Shown: piece after piece, positions 24,111-37,800 of the stretch | Position numbering within the stretch: position 1 is the stretch's first letter | Layout: the number at the start of each line of letters is the position of its first letter | NCBI GenBank assembly: GCA_965644295.1 | Contig: CBFFRP010000041.1 | Location: forward strand, 288,854-352,853 | Reading direction: 5' to 3' | DNA from: Paraphysomonas bandaiensis | Lineage: Eukaryota > Chrysophyceae | Length of the DNA: 64,000 nt | The notes under the pieces: generated by a model | Seen by the model: the letters and a program-made list of their open reading frames with translations, nothing else | Database searches by the model: none | Told to the model about the DNA's origin: nothing | Made by a program: the position numbers and the translations under genes

Positions 24111-26033
24111 CTACCCCTCATCCGTGTCAACGTGATCCGGGTCATCCCCTTCTTCTTCATGCTGGTTGACGATCTTAACTCTTTTTTCCTTGCACCCATA
24201 CGCTTTGGGATCGAGCCGTATAAGTGTGTTCAAGTTTATAGAGAGGAATGGCAGCTCCTCCATGGGTAAGTCCAGAAAATACGCATAGAGACATCGTAGA
24301 ACCGCCAGGTGTGCAACTATTAGTAGAGGCTCTTTTTGTCGCTCAACCTCAAATATTAGGGGTTCCAAACGGGTGATAACGTCAAAGTAACTCTCACCCC
24401 GAGGATATCTGTACCGCAGTTTGTCGCTCTGTCGGGCCCTGTACTCCTGCGGAAATCTGACCTTTATCTGGTCATAAGTCAAACCGTCACATACTCCCGC
24501 TTCTATCTCCCGTAGCGCTCTCCATTCAACATACCTAAGCACATGTCAATCATGCATATGTGCATCCACGTGTGAAACACGCCATGTAACGTCACATACT
24601 TCGAGGCGTGAAGGCGACGTGCAGTTTCCTTGGCACTGCGCATTGTGGATGACCAAACGGTGAGACCCTGCTCTGGAACCACAGAGAAACCGGTTTCGTC
24701 GAGTTGTAAAAAAGAAGACAAAGCATTTGCAAATTCTATGCCGTGTGCTGTCAGGTCGCTGTCTGCCGTAAACATAGTAGATTAAATGCATACCTGATTT
24801 TACACAAGCAATAAACAAACAAACAATCGTACCTCCCCCAATTAGTCCCCTCTTAATGAACTCGCTTTCTCCCGCACGTACCATGTATATCGTTCTTGGT
24901 GAAGTGTGTATGTTCATCACAAAGGACGCAATTTTAGTGCGTAGGAAGCCGTTGATCTGGTGAAGTTGAATCTTCTCACCGGAGTCATATATCTGTATAT
25001 CACTGTACATTACAGAATTCAATAAGGTAGTAGCACTGATACCTTAATACAACTTCCTTCTGAGTCAAGTAATGTCTCGTAGCTGGTTCTATAGTGACGC
25101 ATACGTAAGTTAAAGTCAGCATCGTTGGTGAAGTCCGGGCTGGTGTGGATGCTGGCGGAGTTGCGAGACAGTATCTGCTCTGCAGATAGGCGATTATGAG
25201 GGATAACGTAATCTACTTTGTATGCAGCAAATTATACCAGGGTCCACAATGTTCTCTATCCACAAAATATTGAACCCGTCCTCCTTGCTGACCCTTTCGC
25301 GAATAAGTTCACGGCGATAAAGGGTCGTGTTCGCGCCATCAATTATAGCAATCTCTCCATCACGCTTAAGGTACCGCATGGCATCCTCAACCGCCGATAA
25401 CATCAGCTCCGCCTGGCAATGCAACGATTTAGAATCAAATCATAGGCATAGAAATAGGCGATTTATGCACCGCACCCGCTGCTGTATATTCTCTTCGTTG
25501 GATGGGTCAAAGAAGTCTGCATTTTTGGTTCCGAATTTTTCCAACCTACGGGTTGCAGTTTAAATATATATACAATAAACAATAAAAAATGCCGACCTGT
25601 ATTTAGCGAGTGAGTATACTCGAGTCCTGTAGCTAATCCATCGCATATAGCGTGATATCTTACGGGCTATAAAAGTTTTCCCAGTGCCAGGTAATCCGAC
25701 CATTACAACCACTAATTTTCCACCTTTCTTATTTCCTGTGTGGAAAAGATCAGTACGCTCCGGACCTCCTTTGTGCATCCAGGTTGGGTCAGATCCAAAG
25801 CCAATGTTAGGACCTTCTGGGTGCTCCTTGTGCTCCCCGTCATCACCCTCCCCCTCTGATGATGACACCAAACTACTCTTAGATGACCCCTCATTTGACA
25901 AAATGAACTTCTCTTTTGTTATGTATATCTTTCCTTTCCTCCTTGATCTCATAAAGTATAGTGCCAGTGCGACGCCGAGACCAGTGGCCGCTAGAATAAT
26001 ATACTTCGACTGCCCCTGCACACTAGAGGTCAT
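24111..26033 (-). CDS. PFKFB-like: 6-phosphofructo-2-kinase/fructose-2,6-bisphosphatase-like, membrane-anchored, RHG histidine replaced (521 aa, 7 exons)
   Basis: Exons: 25597-26033, 25476-25545, 25238-25412, 25043-25179, 24833-24992, 24600-24762, 24111-24534; all joins keep frame. PFKFB sets the level of fructose-2,6-bisphosphate, the switch of glycolysis. The kinase half has Walker A GLPGTGKT (113-120) and [10 protein letters not shown] in the expected order. The phosphatase half follows with [26 protein letters not shown] and YRYPRGESY, colinear with the family to the KAYGC end. The catalytic RHGES motif is RAGES: Ala at about 313 replaces the phospho-acceptor His, while the Glu (about 390) and second His (about 456) remain. 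The N-terminus has a hydrophobic helix ([18 protein letters not shown], 11-28), unusual for a soluble cytosolic enzyme. Fold and kinase assignment are firm; loss of phosphatase activity is inferred. Confidence 0.9.
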
Positions 26034-26537
26034 ATTCCAGTTACTGATATCGGTTAATAACTAACTAATAGAGGGACCGATAGCTACAATGAAACGTTAA
26101 AACATGTACATAAATAATGAGACGAGCCGTGTCGGCAGCTGTGGCGGGAATATTGAAGTGGGTTAGTATTTAGTATACAATACGCACTGCTGTATGTATA
26201 TACATACACACCATTCTGCAGTATTCTGCTGTGTAGATAACTGTATACTGTACCTTGTATACAGCGGTAGGACGGTGCAGCATCTATATATACATACACA
26301 CACACACCACACCAGAATGCATACCACTGCGAGCGATGCGCTCTTTCGAGCTCATCAACTCTCATACCATTCGGGATCGTCTGGGATACATCCCACTATG
26401 TTCCTGGACCTGTAAATTGAATGAAATCTAATACCATTACCCCCCACACCTCACTCTCGGCTCTCTATGATGTTGACCGTTGCATATCATATTCGCTCTC
26501 TCCTGATAGATTGTAAATATATATAGAGATTTGTCAG
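26034..26537. promoter_or_regulatory. Divergent promoter region, PFKFB and unknown gene
   Basis: About 500 bp separate the two start codons, pointing outward. It contains a near-palindromic tract of TATACATACACAC and GTATAC strings (26190-26310). No specific factor site can be named. Confidence 0.45.
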
Positions 26538-27627
26538 ATGTTGAAGAGAATATTTCAGTACCGGTCGATACTTTCCATTTTATGCCCCACTATTATATTT
26601 AAGACCGAAAAGTTTCGCTGTGACAATGACACCACAAGCTCATCTTGCAGCCGCTATAATTCCGTTATCTATATGCTACTGCCGGATAAGCAGAGAGAAC
26701 TGTGTTTGATGGAAGAAGGGTGCCACTTCGATCCTGATGAGTGGTTTCACCGATGTAAACCTCGGCATATGGAGAAAGTGCGCGATGAATCTGGTAGCAA
26801 TCTCGCCAAAGGGCAAGTCATCGTGGCTGAAAAAGAAACAGAGGGTGAGAAAAAGAAGTATGCTCTTTTGTTGGAGGATGATAGCAAGTCGCCTGTAGTG
26901 GCGATAGAGGTTATGATGAAGGAAAGCATAACTTCCTCAGTGGCTGATTCCATCGTGAAATCTCACGAAGCCGCTCACCAGGTCTCCAAGGCGCTCATAA
27001 TTGAACTACTTCAGAACGAAGAGAATGTTCACACACTGGGTATTATTCTTCGAAACTGCTTCAGCTCTGAGCCTGTACTTGGCCCAGTGCGATGGCTCTC
27101 GTACTACTATTTGCATACAGATGCCACTCTTGAAAATATTCTCTGGCAGCTGGAGTGGCAACGAAGCTGGTTTTTCAGAGGGCCCGGAAAGGTGAAGTGA
27201 CGGCGATTTTCACTGATTAGCTCACCAGCTGCAGGTTTATACTGAAGCTGAGCTCATGCGACTCTTCCTCTGGTGGTCACAGCAGGAGGGTTTCAGGCAG
27301 GTTGTCCATCCTCTTGTTGTATGGGCGCTGGAGCAGCAAGAGGCTGCAGTTGTTCCGGCCAGCGATGCCGCTGCTCAAGCTATAAAGTACAATGAGGCAA
27401 GCTGAATTTTATCGCCCTAAATTTGAGAGTAATCAATTGTACAGGGATATGCAGCTGAATGCTTCGTATGGTTGGCCGGCAACTATCTGAAATCGGAAGA
27501 GGCTAAGTATGTGTCTTGTCCTTGCCCTCGTGTCTCTTAATGTTTTCGCAGAGATGCTGTTAAGAGTGGAATCACCAAAATGCTTCAAAAACATCACTCT
27601 CCAGATCCACCGGACACAGTGAAGTAA
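26538..27627 (+). CDS. Unrecognised protein, possible organelle presequence (317 aa, 4 exons)
   Basis: I do not recognise this gene. Exons 26538-27191, 27235-27396, 27445-27506, 27552-27627. Intron 2 uses GCAAGC-TACAG, a GC-AG intron; it restores a frame (YNE|GYAAECFVWLAG) that GT donors nearby do not. The first 20 residues (MLKRIFQYRSILSILCP) are basic and hydrophobic without acids, as in mitochondrial presequences. Residues about 70-130 hold a charged domain with KEKKK-like segments; the C-terminal half is alpha-helical and rich in Trp and Leu (WQLEWQRSWFF, LMRLFLWWSQQ), looking like a helical-repeat or lipid-facing surface. It shares a divergent promoter region with PFKFB. Function not proposed. 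Confidence 0.65.
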
Positions 27628-28805
27628 AATCAAGCACTCACTGAATTTTCTTCGAAGTGGGGCTTGGAAATCGTTAGTTTGTATAAATTATGCGTCTTCC
27701 GTTTAAAGCCTTTCAACACTCATATAATTTGAACTACTTAGTGCTTGTACACTTGTATATTTTTAGTATTTTAAATAATCAATGGGACGTTGTTCATATA
27801 TGTAGCAGTGGGGATGCTATTCAAACTGCTCTGAGTTTTAGAAAGCCTTATGATTTATCGCTTTTATTTCTTGAAACAGTACATAACGTATCATTTTCCT
27901 AAATCGTCATTATTCATAGAATAAGATATTGTGTAGTCAAAAAATTAATTAGACTTATTAATATCTCATATTAAGATATTGCTTTTGTGTTGATAATAAA
28001 TTAATCAACCTTGAAAGAAAAGTCTTGTAGAAAATCAATCACTGACTTGTTTCTTCATGTTGTGACAATTACACCTTTCATAAATGCAATACAGTATCTT
28101 CTATTGTCACATTTCACATTATATGAAAGGAAAGTTCTATAACATAGAGTAGAATTTATTGTCACATCTGCATAAAATTGAGGCTCACGTAAGTCAGCAG
28201 TGCTGCTGGATGACTTTTGATATTATTCGCTGGAGTTCTCCAGGTAACCCTTATTGAGCTACAGGCATTCAGTCACTGCTGTGTTTCCGTGAAAGTGTGC
28301 ACAATCCTTATTCTAACAACTAAATGATAGTGTTGCTGTATTTCACATTGGCTAATGTCATTTGATTTATAATGCTCTATAAGGGCTTTCCCCTTTCCAA
28401 TGAATTTCAACGGCAAGACAAGATCGCATGTATAATTGTCAGCGGAGCGAGAGGTAGCTAATATTCGGGTGCCATTGCAGCAGAATTGATGTCCGGAAAT
28501 CAGAATTTTTCTTTTTTTGTCAAGGACATTTCCGGATTTCTGCATTTCCTTCTGCTGCACATGCTGTACGGTATATCACGAATATATACAGTACAGATGA
28601 TGCAGCAGTATATGTGCGCAGCTGTAGCTAGAGTATCTTTTTTCCTGTAGGAGTGAAGGCCCAAAAAGAGCGCAAGCCTATAAGAGCAGCAGCTACGACT
28701 AACATGAACACGAATAAGCAGTACAATCAACAGCAGTCAGAAGTCGATGTACATACAACCACACTGATATCAAAATGAATCTAGGGTCGGAGTTACTCCA
28801 GTTGT
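27628..28805. other. Intergenic spacer
   Basis: AT-rich sequence between the unknown gene and the USP gene. A minus-strand open frame at about 28273-28560 has no recognisable motif. The rest shows nothing I can support. Confidence 0.45.
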
Positions 28806-31800
28806 ATGGAATCGTATAGCTTCGTTTCGACCCATAGAGTGAGAATGAATGTGATTATACAGCCGGCTATCACCATCGAATGGTTCAAAGAGAGATGTGC
28901 GACACTGGAACACAGCCTCTCTTCCGGTATGGTACCTATGACCTGTCTGTGATAGTGATTGAAAATCATTCAGATATGGTCGACCCCACTAGTCAGCTGA
29001 ATATGGTGAGGCACTGGCTGGACTGGACCCTGGTGTGGCTTTTTCTTATATGAATACTATCATTAATATGCATAACAGAGAAATAAGGAGTACAGAGAGT
29101 GCATTATTTACTTTTACGAAGTTTCACTACTTAGAATCGTTACTCTCTTACTGACAAGAAAATATCAGAATGTTGATTCTCACATCGCATGCGCAAAGGA
29201 GTTTGTCCTTGATGTTGCTACCTATTTAGGACATCAACTACTAGAGTACCATGAGGTATGTTTAAGTATTGTTCCAAGCATTCTGACACACTTTATAGTA
29301 TATTTCGGATCTGTTGATTGCTCTTTTCGACCCTAGGCAGCCATTCTATCTGGAGCATGGGTTCCCAAGGGTATGTGAATATGAGTGTAGATGACGTACT
29401 TTATAATGACCTGTATTTCCAGGGCGAGTTAAAAATGAGTAAGACAGGACCAATATTTTCAAACCATAATAATTGGCGAGAGGGCCTGGTAATGGGAGAT
29501 TGTGTGGACGGTCTGTCTCCCTGCGGCAAGTGGGAGTTAGTAGTCATTGACGGTGTATCCAAAGATGGAAGGGAGGTACACATCACCTGGTCATCTGGTG
29601 AATGTGAGTCGCTATCTGTAGACAACATTAACAGGATAGCTAAATATGGAACACGGACTGGCGTGGGTTTGCGAAAAGAACTCGCACAAACTATTTCTTC
29701 AACTTTCACTCCACAGGTCGAAAACGCTTCAATTACTTCGTGTATTGGAAGTGTGAAACAAGGGGATCTCATCGATGCTAAAGATAGGTCTGGCATCTGG
29801 TACCAGGCTTGTATAATGGAGACAAGAGAAGCAGAAATGGGTGAGTTGGAGACATATGAGAAGGTGGCTGCGAATACTGTAGATGATGAAGATGCCCGCG
29901 TTGATGTAGCAAAAATGAGACGTGAACTTTCCGCAAGTCCTGTTAAAGCCAAACAGTGCACCTCATCGTATACCGTCGGTCTCGTCGACAGTGAAGCAAT
30001 TCTTTATGAGCCCTACCTTCTACGGTCTTCTTTTTCTCCACAAAATAATGGAGGTAGTCATAATCTCGAGGGTATCCATTCTTGTTCCACTGAGGGAAAG
30101 AAGTGTTTTGCCAGAGTCGCTTTTCTGGGACAGCTGGAGCAGTCTGACGAGTGGATCGATCTTAGTGCGAATTCAGAGCGTGTAGCCCCGCTTAACACAT
30201 GCTCTGGTGGTGCCAGAGGGAGTAATGCCGTAAGAGAGGAGATCAAGCATGTAGCTCGTCTATGGAAAAAACGAATGACCTCTGTGCAACCGGATATGAG
30301 AGGCAATCCATGTTTTGCCTTCTCTTGTTGTCCCGCACTTGTATCACCTGTGGTTGCTGATGTAGTGCAGTGCTTCGGTGAAAGTGGGGGATTTTTAGGT
30401 TTGAGTATATTGTTGAAAAATCAGCAAGTGTCTCTAAAGTGCGCTCTTAAGCTTCTCATCAGTGTAGGTGGCACTGCAGAGGTCTTGTCTCACAAATTTT
30501 TGCTTGAAGTAGAGGCCAAGATATATACAAATGGAAATAAATCTCAACGCGAGAGTCTTTTTGATGTTTTCGTAAATGCTGGACGTGATTATCTTACAAT
30601 GCTAAATAAATCCCACTCCTACCTCAGATCGATAGACACTGACTTAATTGAGAAAGCTCTTCACGCCATGGAGAACATGATATTGACCACAGAACCGGAC
30701 CGTATGCGGTGTGCACAGCTACTTGACCCACTCCGGTACAGTGTTAGTTGCAGTTGTATACATTCTCCTTATCTTAGTAAGCGACTCGGCGGACTAAAGA
30801 TACTAGCTGATCTCGTGGAAAGAGCGGAGGCACAAGACTTGCACAAACCTGGCACTCTTATAGTCCGCTCTCCAGATCAGTCTTCATCGGTTTCACATAT
30901 TGAACTTTCAGGGCTGGAGAAGGTTACCTACACTGTTGTTAGACCGTGTGCATACAGTTCACAACAACTCTGCGAAGAAATTACTTCTATGAAAATTATT
31001 CCCTCCTTGTTCATAGGCGAAACCGCACACGAGGCACTCATGCAGCGAAGTACAGATATACTGCAGTTCATGGCACGGAACGGGTACTTTGGTAGAAACG
31101 AGGTGCTGATGCTGTGGGAAGTGGGATACGGTAGCAACATTAGTTCTGCGTTTCGATGTCTAGGAGACCTTGTATCGGTGACCCTTGATGCCTGTGCGCT
31201 ATCTGTCTTGGTAGCGGAGATAGACACGATTTCTAGCGATTTAGTTACGACTGCCATAACCAACATGCTTGCCGCGATTGCAATGCGGTGTCGCGATGAA
31301 CTAATGACGTTCTCTGTGGATGATAACGTTTCTAAATTTCGACAAAATTGGGATTCGAGATGTACGATGGATGAAACTGTGGCAAGAAAATTGCATAACA
31401 GTTGCCTTCTCATCTTGTGGAGATGGGCGAAGGAGAGAGCAGATTATCCTGACGATGTGTTCACCAGATGTGGAGTCATGATAGAAAAGATATTGGATCT
31501 AGGATGCAGGCATAAAGACGCAGCTGATGCCGGAAGAAGTTTCCCTTGGGCGATGCAGTGGAAACGATGTATTCCCATACTTACCCGTGCAATTACAGCT
31601 ATCAAAAATTGTGATGCAGTTGCTTTGGGTATGAAAACGATCCGAGCAGTCATAATATCATGGCTAAAGGATGAACTGAAAGGTTTTGGAGTATTTTACT
31701 CCGATATGTGTTTGCCTTTTGGTAGTCCGTATCAATCTAACTTTGTAGAATACCTGGAGAAAAAGTACTTTATTCTGAATTCCGTGGTCACAGCAGTACT

Positions 31801-34800
31801 GTACCTGAAACAGTACCTGGCCAATGCATCGCCAACGATTGGGAGGCAGGCTCACTGTGAAGAGACTTCTCGCAGTGATAATGAGACACTCACTGCACTC
31901 CATGATGTGACATTAGAACACTCGCGAGATAGCTGTATATCGCGTATGGACACCTGTTTTGATTTCATTATCTTCTTTCTGTGTTGTTCGCCTAATATTC
32001 ATATGGACTTTGACGCCATTGAAGAGATATGGCGTGTGACACTTCTTCAGGCTGATACACTTCAGGAACGAGACATGGTGTTCAGATTTCTCACGCAGTT
32101 GCTAATAAATAGAACTTTTCATCCTTCTTTAAATGGAGCTGCGCCGGATAGAGCGAAACGAACGGGTAGTTCTACCAGTATTGACCACCACTTGTACTTG
32201 TGTATGCCAGAGACTGTAAAGAGAATATTTCATGAGCTGCTCTGCAACGACGAATTTATATGTAGTGAGCATTTGAGTTATCTTGGACTCACTTGCATTG
32301 AGAGTTATTTCAAATGGATATGCTGTTACTATGGCCATATGACGGAGTTAAATGTACGTGTAGCTGAATATCTTAGATATGCTGCTTGAAAAGACGTATG
32401 CGTAGGATATGGATGATGACTTTGTACTGAATGTTTCTATTTCTGATTTTAACGAGTGGGAAGTATTTCCGAAGGTACGATGCTAGAGGCTTTCCTTTAT
32501 ATATACTAAATTTAGTTTGATACAATATCAGGTTGTAATGAACTGTCGCGATGACAAGGTAGCAAGTAGGGCAGTGAAATATGTCACATCTCTTCTTCAA
32601 CGACTGGCAGACAACCTGGTGCGTACTGGTAAATTGGAGATCGTGCGTCAAATGATACTAAGGAGATGCATGTGTGAGCTTGAGGAACTTGAAAATAAAG
32701 CAATGAGTGCTTCAGAGATGGCTTGTCAACTCGCAGAAGGAGATAAAAATAGGATTCATCGTACGATAATGTTTGTAAATGCTATACTGGATGAGTCAAT
32801 GGTGGATACAGGCTGTGGAGTGTATCCGCATTTTGGCCACGTAAGAGACACTACCCTTACTGTTCGCGTACAGAGCGAAGAGAATCATGTCAATACAGTC
32901 ACGATCAGTCCTAAAGACTCAGAGGTTGAATTTATGCATCGGGTGGCTGCTGCTGTTGATAAGAAGCTAGTTCATGTAAAGCTATTCCGGAGAGGTGTTG
33001 AAATGGTTATCGGGAGTTGTCGGCGCTCTGTTGCTCAAATGGGTCTGAGTTCAAATGAGACGATACTCGTGATAGAGCAGCCTGAGACTGCTTTATCGTT
33101 GGCGGCGACTTTAAATCTTCAGCCTTACCAATGTTCCCTTGAGTCACTCCCTGCAGTAGTTCTTTCCAACACACCAAAATACTTAGAACTTTTGTTTTCC
33201 TTATGTGATATCACAACGGACTCCCTTTGTGATGACCTTTGGGAACTCATCATGCGAATACCTACCTCTACAAGCATAATGCGACGTTGGTGGAACAAAA
33301 TGCCTACCTCATCGCTAACAGTAGACCTGTTTGGAATATATACCAATGACGAGGTTGTATCCGCTTCAAATAAAGATAAAAGCATATGTTTGAAAAGGAG
33401 CCTACCTCGGCTTCTGTACAATATGCAGATTGTCACCCTCATTTTGCATTCTGATCTCAATGGGTCGAATGGAGTGCCTGCGATTAATTTCGGCACAGAA
33501 GCGGAACTTTGTGAATGGGTAGCCGCTTTCCTCTCCATGCGTGGTATACAGGCTATAAAAGAGGCAATAAGATTCATAACCTCCCAGATGGAGCAGTATC
33601 TTGAAAAGGACAATAACTTCTCATGCTGTGGATTGACCCCTAAACTGCTACTTCACGCGAGTAGTCTTGCAACGAGGATGCTCCGTGGCATCATGGTAAG
33701 ACGTGCTGCCCGTTGCCAGGAAAACCTTGTAGATCAGCTTTTCCAATTTTTGAAGACTATAAGACTTAGCAGAAATGGTTTTACTGATGACACCAGCTCA
33801 CCTGCAAGCAGTGCTATTTCAAATTCAGATGAATGCAAAGTGGAAAACGACCTTAATCATATTACGTATGAGCTTGCTGCAGAGTGGGGGAGCAGAATAG
33901 ACTTATCTATAGACGATGATACTGAAGAACGGTTCGCCCTAACCAAGCTTTGTGATGTGCAACATCTTGTCTGCCGGATGCTTAGCATATTTATGAAGTT
34001 TAGTTTTCAGTCCATCTTTTACTTTGAAAACCCGGATGTAATCTCGCCGGTCAGGTCGCAGGTTACAAAAGCTGCACGAAAGGAATTTATAGACGCTATG
34101 TGTAACTGCTTTGCAATATGGGCATCTGCTATGGTACTCAGACCTGGTTTGGCGTATAATATTGTTTACAAGAAGAAGAAAGATGAAAACATTGACTTGA
34201 CGCTTGTGTCTAGCACCAGCGTGTTGGAATCTCTTTTGATGGGTTATCAGGATTTGTCGGTCGAACCAGATGATATAACAAAAAGGTCTTCCCTTGCGAT
34301 ACTGACAAGACCTGTGGCAGTGGAGGCAATAACCTCCATTGTACAGATTGCATGTTGTTTCGTTAAGGATGACATAGATAGGAACGATATCCACTATATC
34401 TTACCTGGAGTTCACCTCCTACGTACATTAATGCATTCAATACTTCACCTCAAACCATCAATATTTGCATCTGGGTCAAGAGAAAGTGTATCCAGGGTTC
34501 CCAAAGAGATGGAGTTTTCTGCTTATTCATTGTATGAGCTTGCGAATCGTCTAGTCTCAATAGCACCCTCCTCGGCTTTGGGACTATCTTCAGCGCAAAT
34601 TTTGGATATATGCGACGGTATCCTCTCCGAGCTCAGCGAAGCAATAAAAACTCTAAGTCGCATGAAACGACCCTGCAGTGAACTCTTCAATGTCCCGTTG
34701 GGGCTACGAGACATAAGTGGCGCTGTCGGTCTTCTGGTGAGCCTTGCCTCTGGTCAGCCCAGTGTTCTTGCTGCACTCTCCGAGAAAGGTGTTATTAGGT

Positions 34801-37800
34801 TTGTGATATTTTCTTGTGTTGGGATTGTTCCACGCCAGATACTAACTCTGAATACATTGTGTGATAATTCATACCGTCGGTACGTCATATTATGACATCA
34901 TAATAAGTTCATATATCCTTCTTCTAGCAGACAGTGCGTTTATGATATACTTCGGATGTACTTCACGGATGCACAGATTGTCCAGAACATAGCTGATATG
35001 TTGCACGATGCTCACTCTACATTGGCTGTGCCGCCAGAGTTTTCGTTCTGCCCAGAAAGCGACATACGATCAGACGCCGGATACGTAGGCCTAATGAACA
35101 TGGGATGTACTTGTTACATGAACAGGTATTTCTTTGTGTGAAGTATGTTCTTTCGTAACAAGTTAGTTGTTAGCCTTCTACAGATACTTTACATGATTCC
35201 TGATGTGCGACGAGGCATACTACTCTCCAAGACAACGGATAATGTGGAGGATAAGCGAGACAATCTGGTTTATCAACTTAAGCACATGTTTGAATTTTTA
35301 AGACATAGCTCACGTCGATCATTCAGTCCAGACGGCTGGTTGTACGCTTACAAGGATGATACTGGCGAGGCTCCCATTGATGTCTTAAACCAACAAGATG
35401 CCCAGGAATTTCTGCAGAAACTTTGTGAAAGGTTGGAGGGAGAACTGAGAATTATCAAAGGAGACCAATCTGTACCTCTTATGCAACATGCTTTTGGAGG
35501 CAAAATCTGCAACCAGATGTTCAAGGACGATGAGAAAGTATCTCCCTCTGACATACGAGAGAGAGAAGAGGAGTTTGTATGTATATCACTTGATGTGAGA
35601 GGCGTAACCGGGTTGGAGAAAAGTTTAGACAAGTTTGTCTCTGGAGAAACGATACCAGATTTTCTTTGGGATGAGAGTAAGCCGCGGGTTAGAATTATTA
35701 AGAGGCAGTGTCTAAGTGAGCTATCAGATAGTGTTATATTTCATTTGAAAAGGTTTGAAATCAATTTTGATACATTTCAGCGAGAGAAAGTAAATGATGT
35801 CTTCCCCTTTCCTTCTTGCTTGAATCTTTTTCCGTATAGCAAGGAGGGACTCGCGGGTGTGGCTGAATACGAATCTGAGAGACCAAAAGACTATTATCAC
35901 TATGAGCTCAAGGCAGTTGTGGTACACTCGGGTACAGCCGACTCGGGGCATTACTTTTCTTATGTACGGGAAGATGCAATTGATACAAAGGAAAGACAAT
36001 GGAAGGACGCTCAAGTGTTAGGTAATCTGCCAGAGTCAAATGCTGTTTTGGAGCGGCGCTGGATACAATTTGATGATTCCAGAGTAAGTGTTTGCACCGA
36101 TAAACACTTTCTGATGGAGTGTTTCGGAGGACTAAGCACTCAACATGATCAAGACGATGTGAGCAGTACAAATTCGAGAAGCGCTTACATGCTTGTGTAC
36201 TCCCGTGTAAGACCCGACCCTACAGATGGTATTTCTCACGGAGATCCAATTTTTATTCCTTCTATGGCAGTGGTTCAAGATAATCAGATGCGTCTCCTTT
36301 CGCGCCGTGTCTACTGTCCTGCCCATATGGAATTCATAGGGGATCTCTACGATAAACTACTTGACATAGACATCCGACATGTACAATCGGAAGACGTTAA
36401 AAATAAAATCCTGTGCAATGTCAGGAGATTTCTTTACTTTATCACCAATTTCACGGCTAGATCTTCACGTAGGAGTACCATTAATCTGTTTGAACGTGGA
36501 TGCCAAAGAATTGTCATGGTACTGGAACTGTTAAATTCGTCGTCGATAAGAGTTAATGCGAAAGCATGCCCTGACAATTCCATTTCGATTCCAGGGGCGG
36601 GTATGTCGATGAATGCCACTGCTTTTTGCGTGGATATATGTAAAACAGTACTTCATGGCTTACTGGCTGATGGTGGCCAAATAACTCAATCGCTGCTGTT
36701 TGCACCGGAAAAAACAGTTCGAATGAGTTTTGCACGATTGGTATGCTGTACAGTGACTATTTTGTTGGACAATGACCCAGTGACAACTCACAGTGTAACG
36801 AGAGTTACAGATACTATAGTCAAGACAGACGTAATGATGCCATTCTGCACATCAGGTATACCTATGATTGCGACTAACTGGGCAATGAACCGGGAAACTG
36901 ACGTGAGGAATCGCAGAGACCATTCACATATATGTCTGTCGCTGCTGTTATTTCTTTCCTGCAATAGTATTTTCCAGAACATGGCGACGCAGTGGCGTCA
37001 GGCGGACGCCTTTACTTGGGTCCTATCCTCCCTGTCATCTCACTTATCACTTCGGGCATTTTTTATCAAGAGGGAGGTGGTCATGCAGCTTGTTGATTTA
37101 TTTTTAGCAGATTCTAGCCCGCTTTGTGGTGTAGTATATCCCTATGGTACACGCAATATGCCTCCCACCAGTTTCGTGCCCCTTGTACATGACAGGGACG
37201 GCGAGCTCCCCTCAAACGCCCATTGTACGCCAGATTGGTCCTACCTTTTGGAAACCTTAGCCAATCTGGTGTGTTCTGCGTGCAACAACTCCATGTTAGC
37301 CGCTTGTGGAACTCCTTCTACCCTAGAAGTAAATCCAAAGGAAGCATCGGTGTTAGATCCTTTCAGTCAGAAATGTGCACAGAGTAGAGTTCTCATTACT
37401 CATGCCTTAAAGCAGGCAAGGTATTGTCGTGATATTAACCGAATCATAGCACACCAGCTCTACAATGATCTATCCTACACGAATGAAATAGCAGACGTGC
37501 TAGTGAAAAGCATATCGTGTGCAACCGATAATGCGACAGCTCATCTGTTCCGCAGTTTAGAGGTGTTTTTATCGGTGGAAGATAAATACCAAAGCCATCG
37601 GGCAATTCAAATTTTAGACGGATCCAGTGGTATGCTTATCCTTATGCAGAAAAACGGCATCAACCAACCCACTTTTGCGTGTGTACTCATTCACTCTCTC
37701 TTCACCATTGCCCTTCGTTTACGCCCATTACGTACCTCCTTATCAAGGACGAGAGAAAAACTGTACGAGTGGGCTCCATGGGTACTCAAATTCTGCTTCC

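Noticed and set aside
28273-28560. 95-codon minus-strand frame
   Set aside because: No recognisable motif, no neighbouring exon that extends it.
29401-31413. Minus-strand frames inside the USP gene
   Set aside because: The plus strand carries a 977-codon exon that joins seamlessly to neighbours and to the catalytic core.
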